Below are positions 7,822 to 16,557 of a stretch of 64,000 bases of DNA, piece by piece; position 1 is the stretch's first letter; each line of letters starts with the position of its first letter. The position numbers and the translations under genes are program-made. The stretch spans positions 7,467,001 through 7,531,000 of the forward strand of contig NZ_RAPS01000001.1 of NCBI RefSeq assembly GCF_003610255.1. The letters run 5' to 3'. This stretch comes from Streptomyces sp. TLI_171. GTDB lineage: Bacteria; Actinomycetota; Actinomycetes; Streptomycetales; Streptomycetaceae. Under the pieces are notes generated by a model. The model saw nothing but the letters and a program-made list of their open reading frames with translations. It made no database searches and was not told where the DNA came from.

Positions 7822-8859
7822 TCAGATGCGGCGGATGGTGTTGATGGTCATGGCGTCCACCTTCATGGTCCGCACCACGTCGCCGGTCTGCGGGGCGTGC
7901 AGCACCAGGCCGTTGCCGATGTACATGGCGACGTGGTGCCGGTCGGAGTGGTAGACCACCAGGTCGCCGGGCTGGGCGTTGTGCCAGTCGGTGCCGACGT
8001 TGACGCCCGCGTTGCCCTGTTCCTGCGAGGTCCGCGGCAGCGACACCCCCGCCTTGGCGTAGGCGAAGACCATCAGGCCGGAGCAGTCGAACGTGCTCGG
8101 GCCGGTGGCACCCCACTTGTACGGCTTGCCCTGCTGTTCGAGTGCGGTCTCGACGGCGATCTTCGCTGCGCCGCTGGCCGGGGGCAGGCTGGCGGGATCG
8201 ATCCGGGAGGCGCCGCGCGAGGCGGCCCCGTCGGAGCCCTGCATGATGGCGGCCCGGTCGGCGGCGCCCAGCTGGGCGAGCAGCCGGTTGGCCTCCTGCA
8301 GCTTGTTCTGCACCTCGTTCTTGGCGGCGTTCAGCGCCTGGGTCTGGCCGTCCAGCTCGGCCAGCACGTCCGCCGCTTCCTGCTTCTGCTGGTCCAGGCG
8401 GCGCTGCTGGTCCTTCAGCGACCTCAGCGTGTCGGCCTGGGTGCCGGCGGCCTGGTCGAAGGAGGACGCCTTCGCCAGGTACTGGTCCGGGTCGGAGGAG
8501 AGCATCAGCTGCATGGACGGGTCGACCCCGCCCTGCCGGTACTGGTCGCCCGCCACTGCCGCCAGCCCGCTGGCCAGCTCGGTCAACTGCTCCTGGCTGC
8601 GGGCCAGCTGGTCCTGCAACTGCCCCGCCTGCTTGCGCAGCTGGTCGGCGCGCTCCTTGGCGCCGTTGTAACGCTCGGCGGCCTGCTCCTGCTCCGCGGT
8701 GAGCTTGTCGACCTGGGCCTTCACCTCGTCCTTGGTCGGCTTGGCGGGCGCGGCGTACGCGCTCACCTGGGCCGTGAGGGCGACCGCGGTCACGGCGGCA
8801 CCGGTGAGCACGGTGACCCGGGCGCGGCTCGGCTGCTTGGGACGGCGGTGGGAGGCCAA
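7822..8859 (-). CDS. NlpC/P60 peptidoglycan endopeptidase, secreted
   Basis: A 345-residue secreted cell-wall hydrolase. It has a signal peptide (VLTGAAVTAVALTAQVSAYAAP) at about residues 14-36, a long coiled coil (about 40-215, Gln/Leu/Lys-rich), a short linker and a C-terminal NlpC/P60 domain. The catalytic Cys is at about residue 259 (FDCSGLM), with His residues in HHVAMYIG and VLHAP. The start is the TTG at 8859: AAGGAG lies 8 bp upstream and the signal peptide follows directly; no ATG gives a better fit. Such enzymes cut stem peptides during growth and division. The upstream leader may be a ydaO riboswitch. Confidence 0.88.
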   Translation of the reverse strand: MASHRRPKQPSRARVTVLTGAAVTAVALTAQVSAYAAPAKPTKDEVKAQVDKLTAEQEQAAERYNGAKERADQLRKQAGQLQDQLARSQEQLTELASGLAAVAGDQYRQGGVDPSMQLMLSSDPDQYLAKASSFDQAAGTQADTLRSLKDQQRRLDQQKQEAADVLAELDGQTQALNAAKNEVQNKLQEANRLLAQLGAADRAAIMQGSDGAASRGASRIDPASLPPASGAAKIAVETALEQQGKPYKWGATGPSTFDCSGLMVFAYAKAGVSLPRTSQEQGNAGVNVGTDWHNAQPGDLVVYHSDRHHVAMYIGNGLVLHAPQTGDVVRTMKVDAMTINTIRRI

Positions 8860-8867
8860 GGGAGGCT

Positions 8868-9000
8868 CCTTCTTCCTGTCGGACCCCACTCGTTCGAGCG
8901 ATCGTCCGAATATAGGTTTGATGCCAGACCGTAATGAAGTCCCGGCCTCCCGTCCACTCCCGCCGGTCACCGAATTCGTTTGCGCTGGTAGGCGACTGAC
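8868..9000 (-). promoter_or_regulatory. Possible ydaO (c-di-AMP) riboswitch leader
   Basis: On the minus strand, the leader of the NlpC/P60 gene contains AACGAATTC, CCGGCGGGAGTGGACGGG and GCCGGGAC in an order reminiscent of ydaO aptamers, which often precede cell-wall hydrolase genes in streptomycetes. No secondary-structure search was possible, so this is a suggestion based on context and partial motif resemblance. Confidence 0.33.
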
Positions 9001-9012
9001 AGTCCGTCAGTC
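8994..9012. repeat. Short palindrome GACTGAC-N5-GTCAGTC
   Basis: Perfect 7-bp inverted repeat with 5-bp spacer between the divergently transcribed NlpC/P60 and GNAT genes. It resembles the TGACGGNCCGTCA palindromes found elsewhere in the window but with a changed centre. Confidence 0.6.
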
Positions 9013-9097
9013 ATGGGCGGCGGGCTTTCCGGGCGGCGGGGTGTGCTCCCGGTACCCCGACGGCGGGACGGTCCGACGGATCGGCGAGAATCGGACC

Positions 9098-9859
9098 GTG
9101 CTCGAACTGACCACGGAGGCCGACCTCCGCGCCGCGACCGACGACGACAGCCTGCTGAGCTGGGCCGCCCAGGGCTTCGCCGGAGAGACCCGCGCCTGGA
9201 TGCGCGGACGGGCCGTCGCCGTGGCCGCGCCCGACCTGTCCGGACGCGACCGGGTCGCCGTTCGCGGGCCCGTGGACGAGCTCGCGCCACTGCTGCGCCA
9301 GGTGCTCGCCCTGGTCGGGCCGAGTTACCGGCCGCTCGGCGACGCCGAGCTGCTCGCCGCTCTCGTCGCCCGCGAGGACGGGCTCGAACTGCGCGGCCGG
9401 TTCGGGTGGATGCACCGCAGCGGGCCGCTCGCCGTGCCCACTTCCGACCGGACGCCCGCCGTAGCCCGGTGGCTCGCCGCGGACGAACTCGACGAGGCCG
9501 CCGACCTGATCGACCGGCACTTCCCCGACTCCCACGCCCACCCGCACCGGTCCGGCACCCGGGCCTGGGCCGGCGTGCGCGACAGCCGCGGAAGGCTGAC
9601 GGCGCTGGCTGCCGACGCGTGGCCCGCACCCGGGGTCGGCCTGCTGGCCGGCGTCGTCACCGACCCCGAACACGGCCGCGGCCGCGGACACGGCGAGGCC
9701 GCCTGCCGGCTCGTCCTGACCAGGATCCTGCGGCGCTCGCCGAGGGCCGCGCTGATGGTGCACGCCTGGAACGAGCCCGCGATCCGCCTCTACCGGCGGC
9801 TCGGTCTGCAGTACCGGCTGTTGGACGCAGCGGCGCAGCGCGGAGCGGGGACCGCCTGA
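9098..9859 (+). CDS. GNAT-family N-acetyltransferase
   Basis: A 253-residue protein whose C-terminal half (about 130-250) is a GNAT fold. The acetyl-CoA pyrophosphate loop appears as DPEHGRGRGHGEA and is followed by the usual helix and a final VHAWNEPAIRLYRRLGL motif. The N-terminal half is less conserved. The GTG at 9098 (VLELTTEADLRAATDDD) is preferred because upstream codons look non-coding, but this start is not certain. Substrate unknown. Confidence 0.82.
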   Translation: MLELTTEADLRAATDDDSLLSWAAQGFAGETRAWMRGRAVAVAAPDLSGRDRVAVRGPVDELAPLLRQVLALVGPSYRPLGDAELLAALVAREDGLELRGRFGWMHRSGPLAVPTSDRTPAVARWLAADELDEAADLIDRHFPDSHAHPHRSGTRAWAGVRDSRGRLTALAADAWPAPGVGLLAGVVTDPEHGRGRGHGEAACRLVLTRILRRSPRAALMVHAWNEPAIRLYRRLGLQYRLLDAAAQRGAGTA

Positions 9860-10110
9860 CGGCGCGGAACAGGTTGCGGCCCTCGGGGGCTCGCGGGGCA
9901 CTGAGTTGTCCAGCGCGACGTGCGGGGTACGGGGTACGGCGCGGTGCGGTGCGGGACCGGGGCGCCTGACGGGCGCGGGTGAGGGCGCTCGGCACGTGCG
10001 GCGGCGCGGAGGCTGATGGCCGGTGGGCTGTTGGACGTCGCGGGGCGGCCTCGGCGGGTGCGCGGCGGGACGGCTGACCAGGTGTCGGCGAGGCTCGCTA
10101 GCGTGTTCGC
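9860..10110. other. Intergenic stretch with no recognised feature
   Basis: A 251-bp spacer between two plus-strand genes with some short GGGTACG-like repetition. Presumably holds the promoter of the DUF4253 gene; no clear element identified. Confidence 0.4.
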
Positions 10111-10962
10111 ATGACCGATGCATGGCACGATCTACGCCTGTTGGCGCCCAGTGGCGACCCGTCCGCCGTGGCCGGACTGCTGCCGCCCGGGCGGCTGGTG
10201 AGTCCCGGCAATGAAGCGGAGGCCGCGCCCGTGCTCTGGATGAGCGAGGGCGAGGCCCCGGTCGGGCTGTGGGAGGAGCTTCACCGGGCCCACCCGGCCA
10301 CCGGGTTGTGGCCGTTGTTGCTCGTACCGTTGCGGGCCGAGGCTCCGTTCCGGCCGTGGGAGACCGGCGAGCTCGACACCCGATCCGCCAGCGAGCCCGA
10401 CTGGTACGACCCCGCCGCGCTGCTGCGCACCGGCTGGCAGTACTGCGTCGCCCTCGACCAGGACGGGGAGCCGCTGGACCCCGAGGAGCTGACCGAACTC
10501 GGCCGGAGCATCGTCCCGTTCACCGGCGGCTGGCCCGGTACCGCGCCCGCCGCCGCCTACTCCGGCGACCCCGACGAGGCTGCCCGGGCGCTCGCCAAGC
10601 ACCTGGTGGCCCTCGGCGGGCCGCTGCGCCCGCGGATCGGCCTGGTCGCCGCGGGGAGCGGCGCCGAGGCGCTGACCGTGATGGGCTGGACCGGGCCCGT
10701 CAACCACGAGGACGACGTCGCCAAGGTCTCCGCGGTGCTGCTGGACTGGGAGCGTCGCTACGGGGCGCGCGTGGTCCAGGTCGGCTTCGCCGAGCTGGAG
10801 GTGAGCGTCGCGGCGCCGCCCGCCGACCTCGACAGCGCGCTGCACGTCGCCGCCGAGCACCTCGCCTTCTGCCCCGACAACATCTTCCAGGGCGCCGGAA
10901 CCCTCGCTGAGTACGCCCCCGACCTGATCGGCTCCGGGCACTGGTACTTCTGGTGGGACTGA
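10111..10962 (+). CDS. DUF4253 domain-containing protein
   Basis: A 283-residue cytoplasmic protein whose C-terminal ~110 residues match the DUF4253 pattern: RYGARVVQVGFAELEVSVA, then a conserved AAEHLAFCPDNIFQG block and a terminal WYFWWD. The N-terminal region is variable. No catalytic motif is known for this family. Its TGA stop forms the left arm of a TGACGGTCCGTCA palindrome. Confidence 0.8.
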   Translation: MTDAWHDLRLLAPSGDPSAVAGLLPPGRLVSPGNEAEAAPVLWMSEGEAPVGLWEELHRAHPATGLWPLLLVPLRAEAPFRPWETGELDTRSASEPDWYDPAALLRTGWQYCVALDQDGEPLDPEELTELGRSIVPFTGGWPGTAPAAAYSGDPDEAARALAKHLVALGGPLRPRIGLVAAGSGAEALTVMGWTGPVNHEDDVAKVSAVLLDWERRYGARVVQVGFAELEVSVAAPPADLDSALHVAAEHLAFCPDNIFQGAGTLAEYAPDLIGSGHWYFWWD

Positions 10963-10972
10963 CGGTCCGTCA
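10960..10972. repeat. TGACGGNCCGTCA palindrome at gene end
   Basis: Perfect 6-bp arms around one base; the left arm begins with the stop codon of the DUF4253 gene. One of at least six matching copies in this window. Confidence 0.75.
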
Positions 10973-11151
10973 ACCTGGACCGCACCCGAACCACCCGTGC
11001 GGGCGGAGAACGGCCTGCCGATTCGCTCCGCCGGGTGGTTTGGATCGTTCGCAAGCCAGTTCGGGCCTCGGGCGCTCCTAGGGTGGGCCATGGCCGTGGA
11101 GGAACGAAGCCGCGGCCGTGGAGACCGGAGGACGTCCGAAGGGGGCAGACC

Positions 11152-12564
11152 ATGGGGAACACCGCACTGCCGGGGGCGGGCTCGATGCTGCGCCGCACCC
11201 TGGGCGAGCAGCGCATCGTGCTGGTCGCCTGGCGGCTGCTCGTGCTGCAGAACGCCCATCCCGCGGTCGGGGCCGGCGTGGGCCAGCTCTCCACGTACCG
11301 CACGCACCCGTGGCGGCGGATCGAGCACACCATGGACAGCGGTCGACGTCTGTTCTTCTCCGACCGGGAGGCGCTGCACCGCGAGATCCGGCGATTGGAA
11401 CGCAGCCACCGCAGGATCAACGGAGTGGACGGCGCCGGTCGCCCCTACACCGCACTCGACCCCGCCGTGCAGGTCTGGGTGCTGGTGACGCTGTACGAGG
11501 CGATGACGGCGCTGCACGCGCTCTCCGGCCGCCCGCTGAGTCCCGATCAACTGGACCGGCTGTACGGGGAGTTCCGGGAAGTCTGCGCGGCTTTCGAGCT
11601 GCCCGGCGAGCTGTTCCCGGCCACCGCCGCCGACGTGCCGGGCTACCTCCGCGACACCGTCCGCGACACCCTCGAACTGACCGAAGCCGCCCAGGACATG
11701 CTGTTCACCGTCCTCACCCGGGCGCCCGCGCCCCGCCGCCTCGGGCGGCTCCGCCCCGCCTGGCCCCTGCTGCGGAGACTCGTCGCCGGGTTTCTCACCG
11801 CCCTCACGCTCGCCGACCTGCCGCCCGAGTTCCGGGCCAAGTTCGGGCTGCCCCGCAGCCGGGCCGCCGCCGCGCTGTCCTGGACGGTCCACCGCGGGGC
11901 GCGGCTGCTGGTCGCCCAGCTGCCCGACCGGCTCCGGTACCGCACCCTGCCGAGCGGCGAGCGGGGCCGCGAGCGGACCGTCCGGCCGCCGACGCCCGCG
12001 GCGAAGCCGCCGCGCGTCCCGCGGCGGGACGACCGCCCCGCCCGGCTGGCAGCCTTCTACCGGCAGGTGATGGACCAGACCGGGGACGGCCGGCTGACCG
12101 CGGCCGACTTCGCGGCGATGGCGCACAACGTCTGCTGGCCGCTGGAGCTCGACCAGGCCGGCGAGGACGCCGTGCACGCGGCCTTCGACACCTGGTGGCA
12201 CCACCTGCGGGCCGGCGCGGACGGCGACGGGGACGGCGCGATCAGCTGCGAGGAGTTCGTCGCCGCGATGCTCGCCGGCATCGACGGCGACCCGGACTAC
12301 CTGCGCGACGGCCTGCACGTCGCCGTCCGCGCCATGTTCCGCGCCGCCGACCTCGACGGGAGCGGCGAGCTGGGCGCCGACGAGTACCGCACCCTGTTCG
12401 GCGGCTCCCGCGTTCACCCGGCCGAACTGGCGCACGGCTTCCAGCAGTTGGACACCGACGGCGACGGCCGGATCACCGAGGAGGAGTTCCTCCACGGTTT
12501 CACCGAGTTCTTCACCACCCGAGGGGGCAGCGCGGCCGGCACCCAGTTACTCGGCCGCCCCTGA
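11152..12564 (+). CDS. DUF2236 (MpaB-like oxygenase) domain fused to four EF-hands
   Basis: A 470-residue protein. Residues ~10-260 resemble the DUF2236/MpaB-type oxygenase fold, a haem-linked family related to latex-clearing proteins (NAHPAVGAGVGQ followed by a WVLVTLYEAMTALHAL helix). After a basic proline-rich linker (~265-295) come four canonical EF-hand loops near residues 308 (DQTGDGRLTAAD), 357 (DGDGDGAISCEE), 400 (DLDGSGELGADE) and 434 (DTDGDGRITEEE), each with the expected acidic positions. This makes a Ca2+-responsive enzyme or Ca2+ sensor plausible. Start ATG 11152 follows a GGGGGCAGACC spacer. The enzymatic assignment is tentative; the EF-hands are certain. Confidence 0.8.
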   Translation: MGNTALPGAGSMLRRTLGEQRIVLVAWRLLVLQNAHPAVGAGVGQLSTYRTHPWRRIEHTMDSGRRLFFSDREALHREIRRLERSHRRINGVDGAGRPYTALDPAVQVWVLVTLYEAMTALHALSGRPLSPDQLDRLYGEFREVCAAFELPGELFPATAADVPGYLRDTVRDTLELTEAAQDMLFTVLTRAPAPRRLGRLRPAWPLLRRLVAGFLTALTLADLPPEFRAKFGLPRSRAAAALSWTVHRGARLLVAQLPDRLRYRTLPSGERGRERTVRPPTPAAKPPRVPRRDDRPARLAAFYRQVMDQTGDGRLTAADFAAMAHNVCWPLELDQAGEDAVHAAFDTWWHHLRAGADGDGDGAISCEEFVAAMLAGIDGDPDYLRDGLHVAVRAMFRAADLDGSGELGADEYRTLFGGSRVHPAELAHGFQQLDTDGDGRITEEEFLHGFTEFFTTRGGSAAGTQLLGRP

Positions 12565-12837
12565 CGGCGCGGGGGCGGGAGCCGACTGGTCGAGGAGAGC
12601 GACGAGGGCGCGGACGGTTCCGGTGAAGCGTGCGGCCTCCTCGTAGAAGGGGACGACGAAGGCGTCATCGGAGGTGCCGGCGACGGTCTGGCCGGGCGGC
12701 GCGCCGAGCACGGTGAAGCGGCCGTTGGGTCCGCCGCCGACGACGTAGACGCCGGGTTCGGCCTCGCGCAGGAAGAGACGTCCTGCTGGTGCCTGCCTCG
12801 AACCCCCGTGACGACGGCCGGCCGGTTGCCGTGTCAG
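12547..12837 (-). pseudogene. Remnant of a small gene without a usable start
   Basis: On the minus strand a frame with good codon bias reads RLFLREAEPGVYVVGGG, then GRFTVLGAPPGQT and DDAFVVPFYEEAARF, ending at a TAA at 12547. It overlaps the 3' end of the EF-hand gene by 18 bp. No ATG, GTG or TTG precedes the conserved-looking part in frame before the next gene's coding sequence is reached; the only in-frame start is a GTG at 12711, which would discard the first third. It is either a 5'-damaged gene or a short 54-residue protein. Family unknown. Confidence 0.4.
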
Positions 12838-13841
12838 ACCGGCTTTACGGCCACCTCGTCCAGGTGGTTGTCCGCCGCCATGACCTCGCCGTCGGCCTGT
12901 GCGCCCAGGGTGCGGCGCATTTCGCGGACCTCCGGGTCGGACACCGACACGGTGACGGTGTACGGCGCGGGCCCGGTGATCGTCTGGTGCTCGTCGGTCG
13001 GCGGCATGAGGTTCCGGGCCAGGGCCTGACCGTCCACGCCCGGGCAGAGCGCGGTCGGCGGCAGCACCACGTGGGCGCTCGACTCGGGTGCGGACACCAG
13101 CCAGCCGCGGCCGTCGGGGAGGCGCTCGGCACCCGTCACCTCGGCGGGCAGCCCGTACGCGGCGGCGACCACACCGTCAGGGCCCTCGATCTCGATGGCG
13201 ACGCCCTCGCTGCCGAGCGGCGCGGCCAGTGCCAGCGGGGTGGAGCCGCCCGAGCTGAGCAGCAGGTCGAAGACGAGCTCACCGGGTTCGGCGCCGGGCT
13301 TCTGGTATCCGTAGGCCTGCAAGGCGATGGAGGGGCCCGAAGTTCCCTGGGCGGTGAGCGACTTGGGGGCGTCCGGGAAGCGGTGGTAGCCGTGCCCGCC
13401 GCACGCGCTGCCGACGAAGGTGCCGCCGCCTGCGAGCGCCCGGTCGGCGGTGGGCCGCGGACTGCCCGGCTGCGGGGGAGGGGAGGCGATCTGCGGGGTG
13501 TGGGCGCGGTTCGGCCCGAACAGCACGCCGCCGACCACCAGCAGCACGATCAGCAGGCCCAGCACCGCCGTCCAGCGCTCGCCGCGGCTGAGCGAGCCGA
13601 AACGGCCGAGTCGGGGGCGCAGCCGTCCGAGCCGGCCTTCCGGTCGCCGGGCCGGGCCGTCGGCGGACCAGCGGCGACCGCCCGGGTCGACCGGGGGCTC
13701 CCGCCGCCAGCGCTCTGCCAGCATCCGGGCCCGCGCGGACGGTTCGCTCAGGGTGGCGGAGCGGACGAACTGCTCGTCCAGGACCAGTCCTTCGAACGGG
13801 TCCGGGGGCTCGACGGCGTCGGCCTGGCGGTGGTCGGACAT
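12834..13841 (-). CDS. SCO2583/SCO2584-type membrane-anchored protein
   Basis: A 335-residue protein starting with the streptomycete SCO2583/2584 N-terminal signature (PPDPFEGLVLDEQFV, then ARARMLAERW). An Arg/Pro-rich cytoplasmic stretch is followed by one membrane span near residues 95-112 (AVLGLLIVLLVVGGVLF) and a ~220-residue extracytoplasmic domain with a Gly/His/Cys-rich start. ATG 13841 fits the family start. Function is unknown; the topology suggests a surface-exposed domain anchored by one helix. Confidence 0.8.
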   Translation of the reverse strand: MSDHRQADAVEPPDPFEGLVLDEQFVRSATLSEPSARARMLAERWRREPPVDPGGRRWSADGPARRPEGRLGRLRPRLGRFGSLSRGERWTAVLGLLIVLLVVGGVLFGPNRAHTPQIASPPPQPGSPRPTADRALAGGGTFVGSACGGHGYHRFPDAPKSLTAQGTSGPSIALQAYGYQKPGAEPGELVFDLLLSSGGSTPLALAAPLGSEGVAIEIEGPDGVVAAAYGLPAEVTGAERLPDGRGWLVSAPESSAHVVLPPTALCPGVDGQALARNLMPPTDEHQTITGPAPYTVTVSVSDPEVREMRRTLGAQADGEVMAADNHLDEVAVKPV

Positions 13842-13952
13842 TGCGCCAGTATGCCTGTCACGGGTGTCCGTGCGGGGGCTATGTTCTGGATCACGGACGG
13901 CCACCGCCGGGAAGGTCCCGGGAGGTCCCGCCGGCCGGGGAGGGCACCTGCC

Positions 13953-14309
13953 ATGCCGCAGATCCTGATCGACCACTCGCCGGGCCTGGACTTCGACGCC
14001 ACCGCGTTCGCAAAGGAGGTGCACGCGCTGATCCCGGCGGTCATCGACACCACCGTCGGCGACTGCAAGACCCTGGTGCGACCGGCAGCCCAGCACCTGG
14101 TCGGTGACGGTTCGTCGGCGGAGGCGGAGGCGGTGGTGCTGGTGGAGATCAAGATCCTGGCCGGGCGCAGCGTCGAGGCCCGCGCCACGCTCTCCGCGCG
14201 GGTGACCGAATTGCTGCGCGCGCACGTGCGGGTGCCTGCCGCGTTCGGGGTGGAGATCACCGAACTCGACCGGGAGAGCTACGTCTTCGTCCACCACGGC
14301 GGCCAGTGA
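13953..14309 (+). CDS. 5-carboxymethyl-2-hydroxymuconate isomerase-like tautomerase
   Basis: A 118-residue protein of the HpaF/CHMI branch of the tautomerase superfamily. Met1 is followed by Pro2 (MPQILIDHS), which after Met removal would be the catalytic N-terminal proline. Length and the ending AAFGVEITELDRESYVFVHHGG match the family. In homoprotocatechuate degradation the enzyme isomerises CHM, but no other pathway gene is nearby, so a solitary role is likely. Confidence 0.82.
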   Translation: MPQILIDHSPGLDFDATAFAKEVHALIPAVIDTTVGDCKTLVRPAAQHLVGDGSSAEAEAVVLVEIKILAGRSVEARATLSARVTELLRAHVRVPAAFGVEITELDRESYVFVHHGGQ

Positions 14310-14419
14310 CGCGGCGGCGCCCCGGAGGGCGCCGCCGGCCGGCGATCGGTGTCCCGGCCGGGGTCGTCCGGCCGGGAGAATCGTTTCGGCTCATGCCGAT
14401 CTTTGAATGCCTGGCGAGA

Positions 14420-14974
14420 TCACAGGCCGGGGGTGGATTCGTCGAACAGCACGCAGCGAGCCCGGTTGTCCAGGTTGAGGGCGCGCCCGGAGACGACCTG
14501 GCGGCCCTGGCCGTCTACGTCCCGCGCGGCGTGGTGGATGCCCTTCGCGCCGTTCAGGTCCGGGCGGCGTGCAGTGCGCTCCGGGCTGCCGCTGCCGGGG
14601 AGGAAGATCAGGTACTCCCAGTCCCGGGCCGGGTGGTGGACGGTGCCGCAACTGTTCGGCGACAGCCGGACGGTGGTGAAGTCGGTGTCGTTGGCCACCG
14701 CGGAGCGGCCGAACCCGACCGCGCCGGTCCTGGTCAGGTCCAGCCTCGGGGTGCTGCGGGTCTTCTCCTGCTGGAACACCCAGACCTGGCCGACGGCCGG
14801 CTCGTTGTAGTCCTCGTGCTCGTAGAGGCAGAACGCGTCCGCGGGGCAGGCCGCCACGCCGTGCCCGCGGGTGAGGTGGATGCCGGAGCGCTGAGCGGTC
14901 GTCGCGCTCGCCGGTGTGGTGGCCGCAGTCAGGAACAGCAGCCCGGCCGAGGCGCAAATGATCATCTTCTCCAT
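14420..14974 (-). CDS. Secreted peptidase inhibitor family I36-like protein
   Basis: A 184-residue secreted protein. The signal peptide is MEKMIICASAGLLFLTAA followed by TTPASA, cleaved near residue 28. The mature part has the I36/SMPI-like pattern: CPADAFCLYEHEDY, later NDTDFTTV and a C-terminal ARCVLFDES. Two Cys near the start and two further Cys probably form disulfides. Start is ATG 14974; ATG 14965 is an alternative. Members include metalloproteinase inhibitors, but many are uncharacterised. Confidence 0.75.
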   Translation of the reverse strand: MEKMIICASAGLLFLTAATTPASATTAQRSGIHLTRGHGVAACPADAFCLYEHEDYNEPAVGQVWVFQQEKTRSTPRLDLTRTGAVGFGRSAVANDTDFTTVRLSPNSCGTVHHPARDWEYLIFLPGSGSPERTARRPDLNGAKGIHHAARDVDGQGRQVVSGRALNLDNRARCVLFDESTPGL

Positions 14975-15025
14975 GTCCCACCCAACGACACCCCGCCCGA
15001 CCGGGTACGCGAGCGCCCGGATTTC

Positions 15026-15040
15026 GTGACGGTCCGTCAC
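15026..15040. repeat. GTGACGG-T-CCGTCAC palindrome
   Basis: Perfect 7-bp arms around one base in the spacer between the divergent I36-like and MFS genes; same family as the gene-end TGACGGNCCGTCA palindromes. Confidence 0.75.
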
Positions 15041-15197
15041 TCGGGCGGCGGCTTTGGCTACATCACGTAACGGCGCGGTGTTGAAGCATCACCTTCGACC
15101 CGCCGGTTTCAGCGGGCGGAACCGGGCGTGGACGATCAACGTCGTACCGCGGGGACACGGGAAGGCGAGCAGTGCGAGGGGATCCAGGGGTGACGCG

Positions 15198-16508
15198 TTG
15201 ACCGGGACGACCGGGAGTCGGCCGGCCACGGCCACGGCCGCGACGGGGCCGGCCGGGCGGAGCGTGTGGCGCCAGCGCGACTTCCTGCTGCTGTGGGGCG
15301 GGCAGACCGTCAGCGAGATGGGCGCCGCGGTCACCCAGATCGCGCTGCCGCTGCTGGCCGTCGTCGCACTCGACGCCAGCACCCTGGAGGTCGGACTGCT
15401 GTCCGCCGCCACCACCCTGGCGTTCGCGGTGGTCACGCTGCCCGCCGGGGCGGTCGTCGACCGGCGACCGCGCCGCTCCATCATGATCGTGACCGACCTG
15501 CTGCGCCTGCTGCTGCTCGGCTCGATACCCGTGGCAGCTGCGCTCGACCTGCTGACGATGGGTCAGCTGTACGTCGTCGCGGTCGCGGCCGGCGTGTGCA
15601 CGGTGGTCTTCGACGTCGCCTACCAGAGCTACCTTCCCTCGCTGGTCCGGGCCGAGGACCTGCTGGCCGCCAACGGCCGGCTCGGCACCACGCAGGGCTT
15701 CGCCAACCTCGCCGGGCCGAGCCTCGGCGGCGGACTGGTCGGCGTGCTCGGCGCGGCCTCCGCGATCACCGTGGACGCGCTGTCCTTCGGCGTCTCCGTG
15801 CTCTCCGTCCTCGGCATCCGCACCCGTGAACCGGCCCCTCCACCGCCGCCCGCCGACGAGCCGCTCCGGCGGCGGGTCACCGAGGGCCTGCGGTTCGTCC
15901 TCCGCCACCCGATCCTGCGCAAGGTGGTGGCCTGCACCGGCACCTCCAACCTGTTCTCCGGCATGGCCTCCGCGCTGTGGATGGTCTTCCTGGTCCGCGA
16001 ACTGCACGTTCGCCCCGCGTTCACCGGCCTGGTCATGGCCGGCGGGGCGATCGGCGGAATCCTCGGCGGCGCGCTCGCCGGGCGGCTCGCCGGGAGGATC
16101 GGCTCCGCGCGGATCATCTGGCTGTCGATCCTGGTCCTCGGCGCCCCGCAGTGTGTCGCGGCCGCCGCCCGGCCCGGCTGGAGCGTGCTGCTCGTCCCGC
16201 TGGGCATGGCCGTCGGGTACTTCGCCGCGATGCTCTACAACGTCGCCCAGATCAGCTACCGGCAGTCGGTCACCCCGCCCGAACTGATGGGCCGGATGAA
16301 CGCCGCCGTCCGCTGGATCGTCTGGGGCACCCTCCCGCTCGGCGGCCTCCTCGGCGGCACGCTCGGCACCCTGATCGGCGTCCGCCCCACCCTCTGGATC
16401 GCCCTCCTCGGAACCTCGGCCGCCGGCCTGTTCGTGCTGCTCTCCCCGCTGCGTCGAATGCGGGACGTCCCACCGGCGCCGACGCTCGCGCCGACCGTGG
16501 AGGCGTGA
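15198..16508 (+). CDS. MFS transporter (MFS_3 / EntS-like exporter)
   Basis: A 436-residue major facilitator with twelve predicted spans. It begins with FLLLWGGQTVSEMGAAVTQIALPLLA, the typical first helix of the enterobactin-exporter-like group, has the loop motif GAVVDRRPRR and a long central loop, and ends in a charged tail. The start is placed at TTG 15198, with AGGGGTG about 8 bp upstream; GTG 15264 is an alternative that begins just before the first helix. The damaged MarR gene downstream was probably its regulator. Confidence 0.85.
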   Translation: MTGTTGSRPATATAATGPAGRSVWRQRDFLLLWGGQTVSEMGAAVTQIALPLLAVVALDASTLEVGLLSAATTLAFAVVTLPAGAVVDRRPRRSIMIVTDLLRLLLLGSIPVAAALDLLTMGQLYVVAVAAGVCTVVFDVAYQSYLPSLVRAEDLLAANGRLGTTQGFANLAGPSLGGGLVGVLGAASAITVDALSFGVSVLSVLGIRTREPAPPPPPADEPLRRRVTEGLRFVLRHPILRKVVACTGTSNLFSGMASALWMVFLVRELHVRPAFTGLVMAGGAIGGILGGALAGRLAGRIGSARIIWLSILVLGAPQCVAAAARPGWSVLLVPLGMAVGYFAAMLYNVAQISYRQSVTPPELMGRMNAAVRWIVWGTLPLGGLLGGTLGTLIGVRPTLWIALLGTSAAGLFVLLSPLRRMRDVPPAPTLAPTVEA

Positions 16509-16557
16509 GCCGAAAGCGCAGCCGGGGCGGGCGGACGCGCGGCTGCGCACCGAGTAA

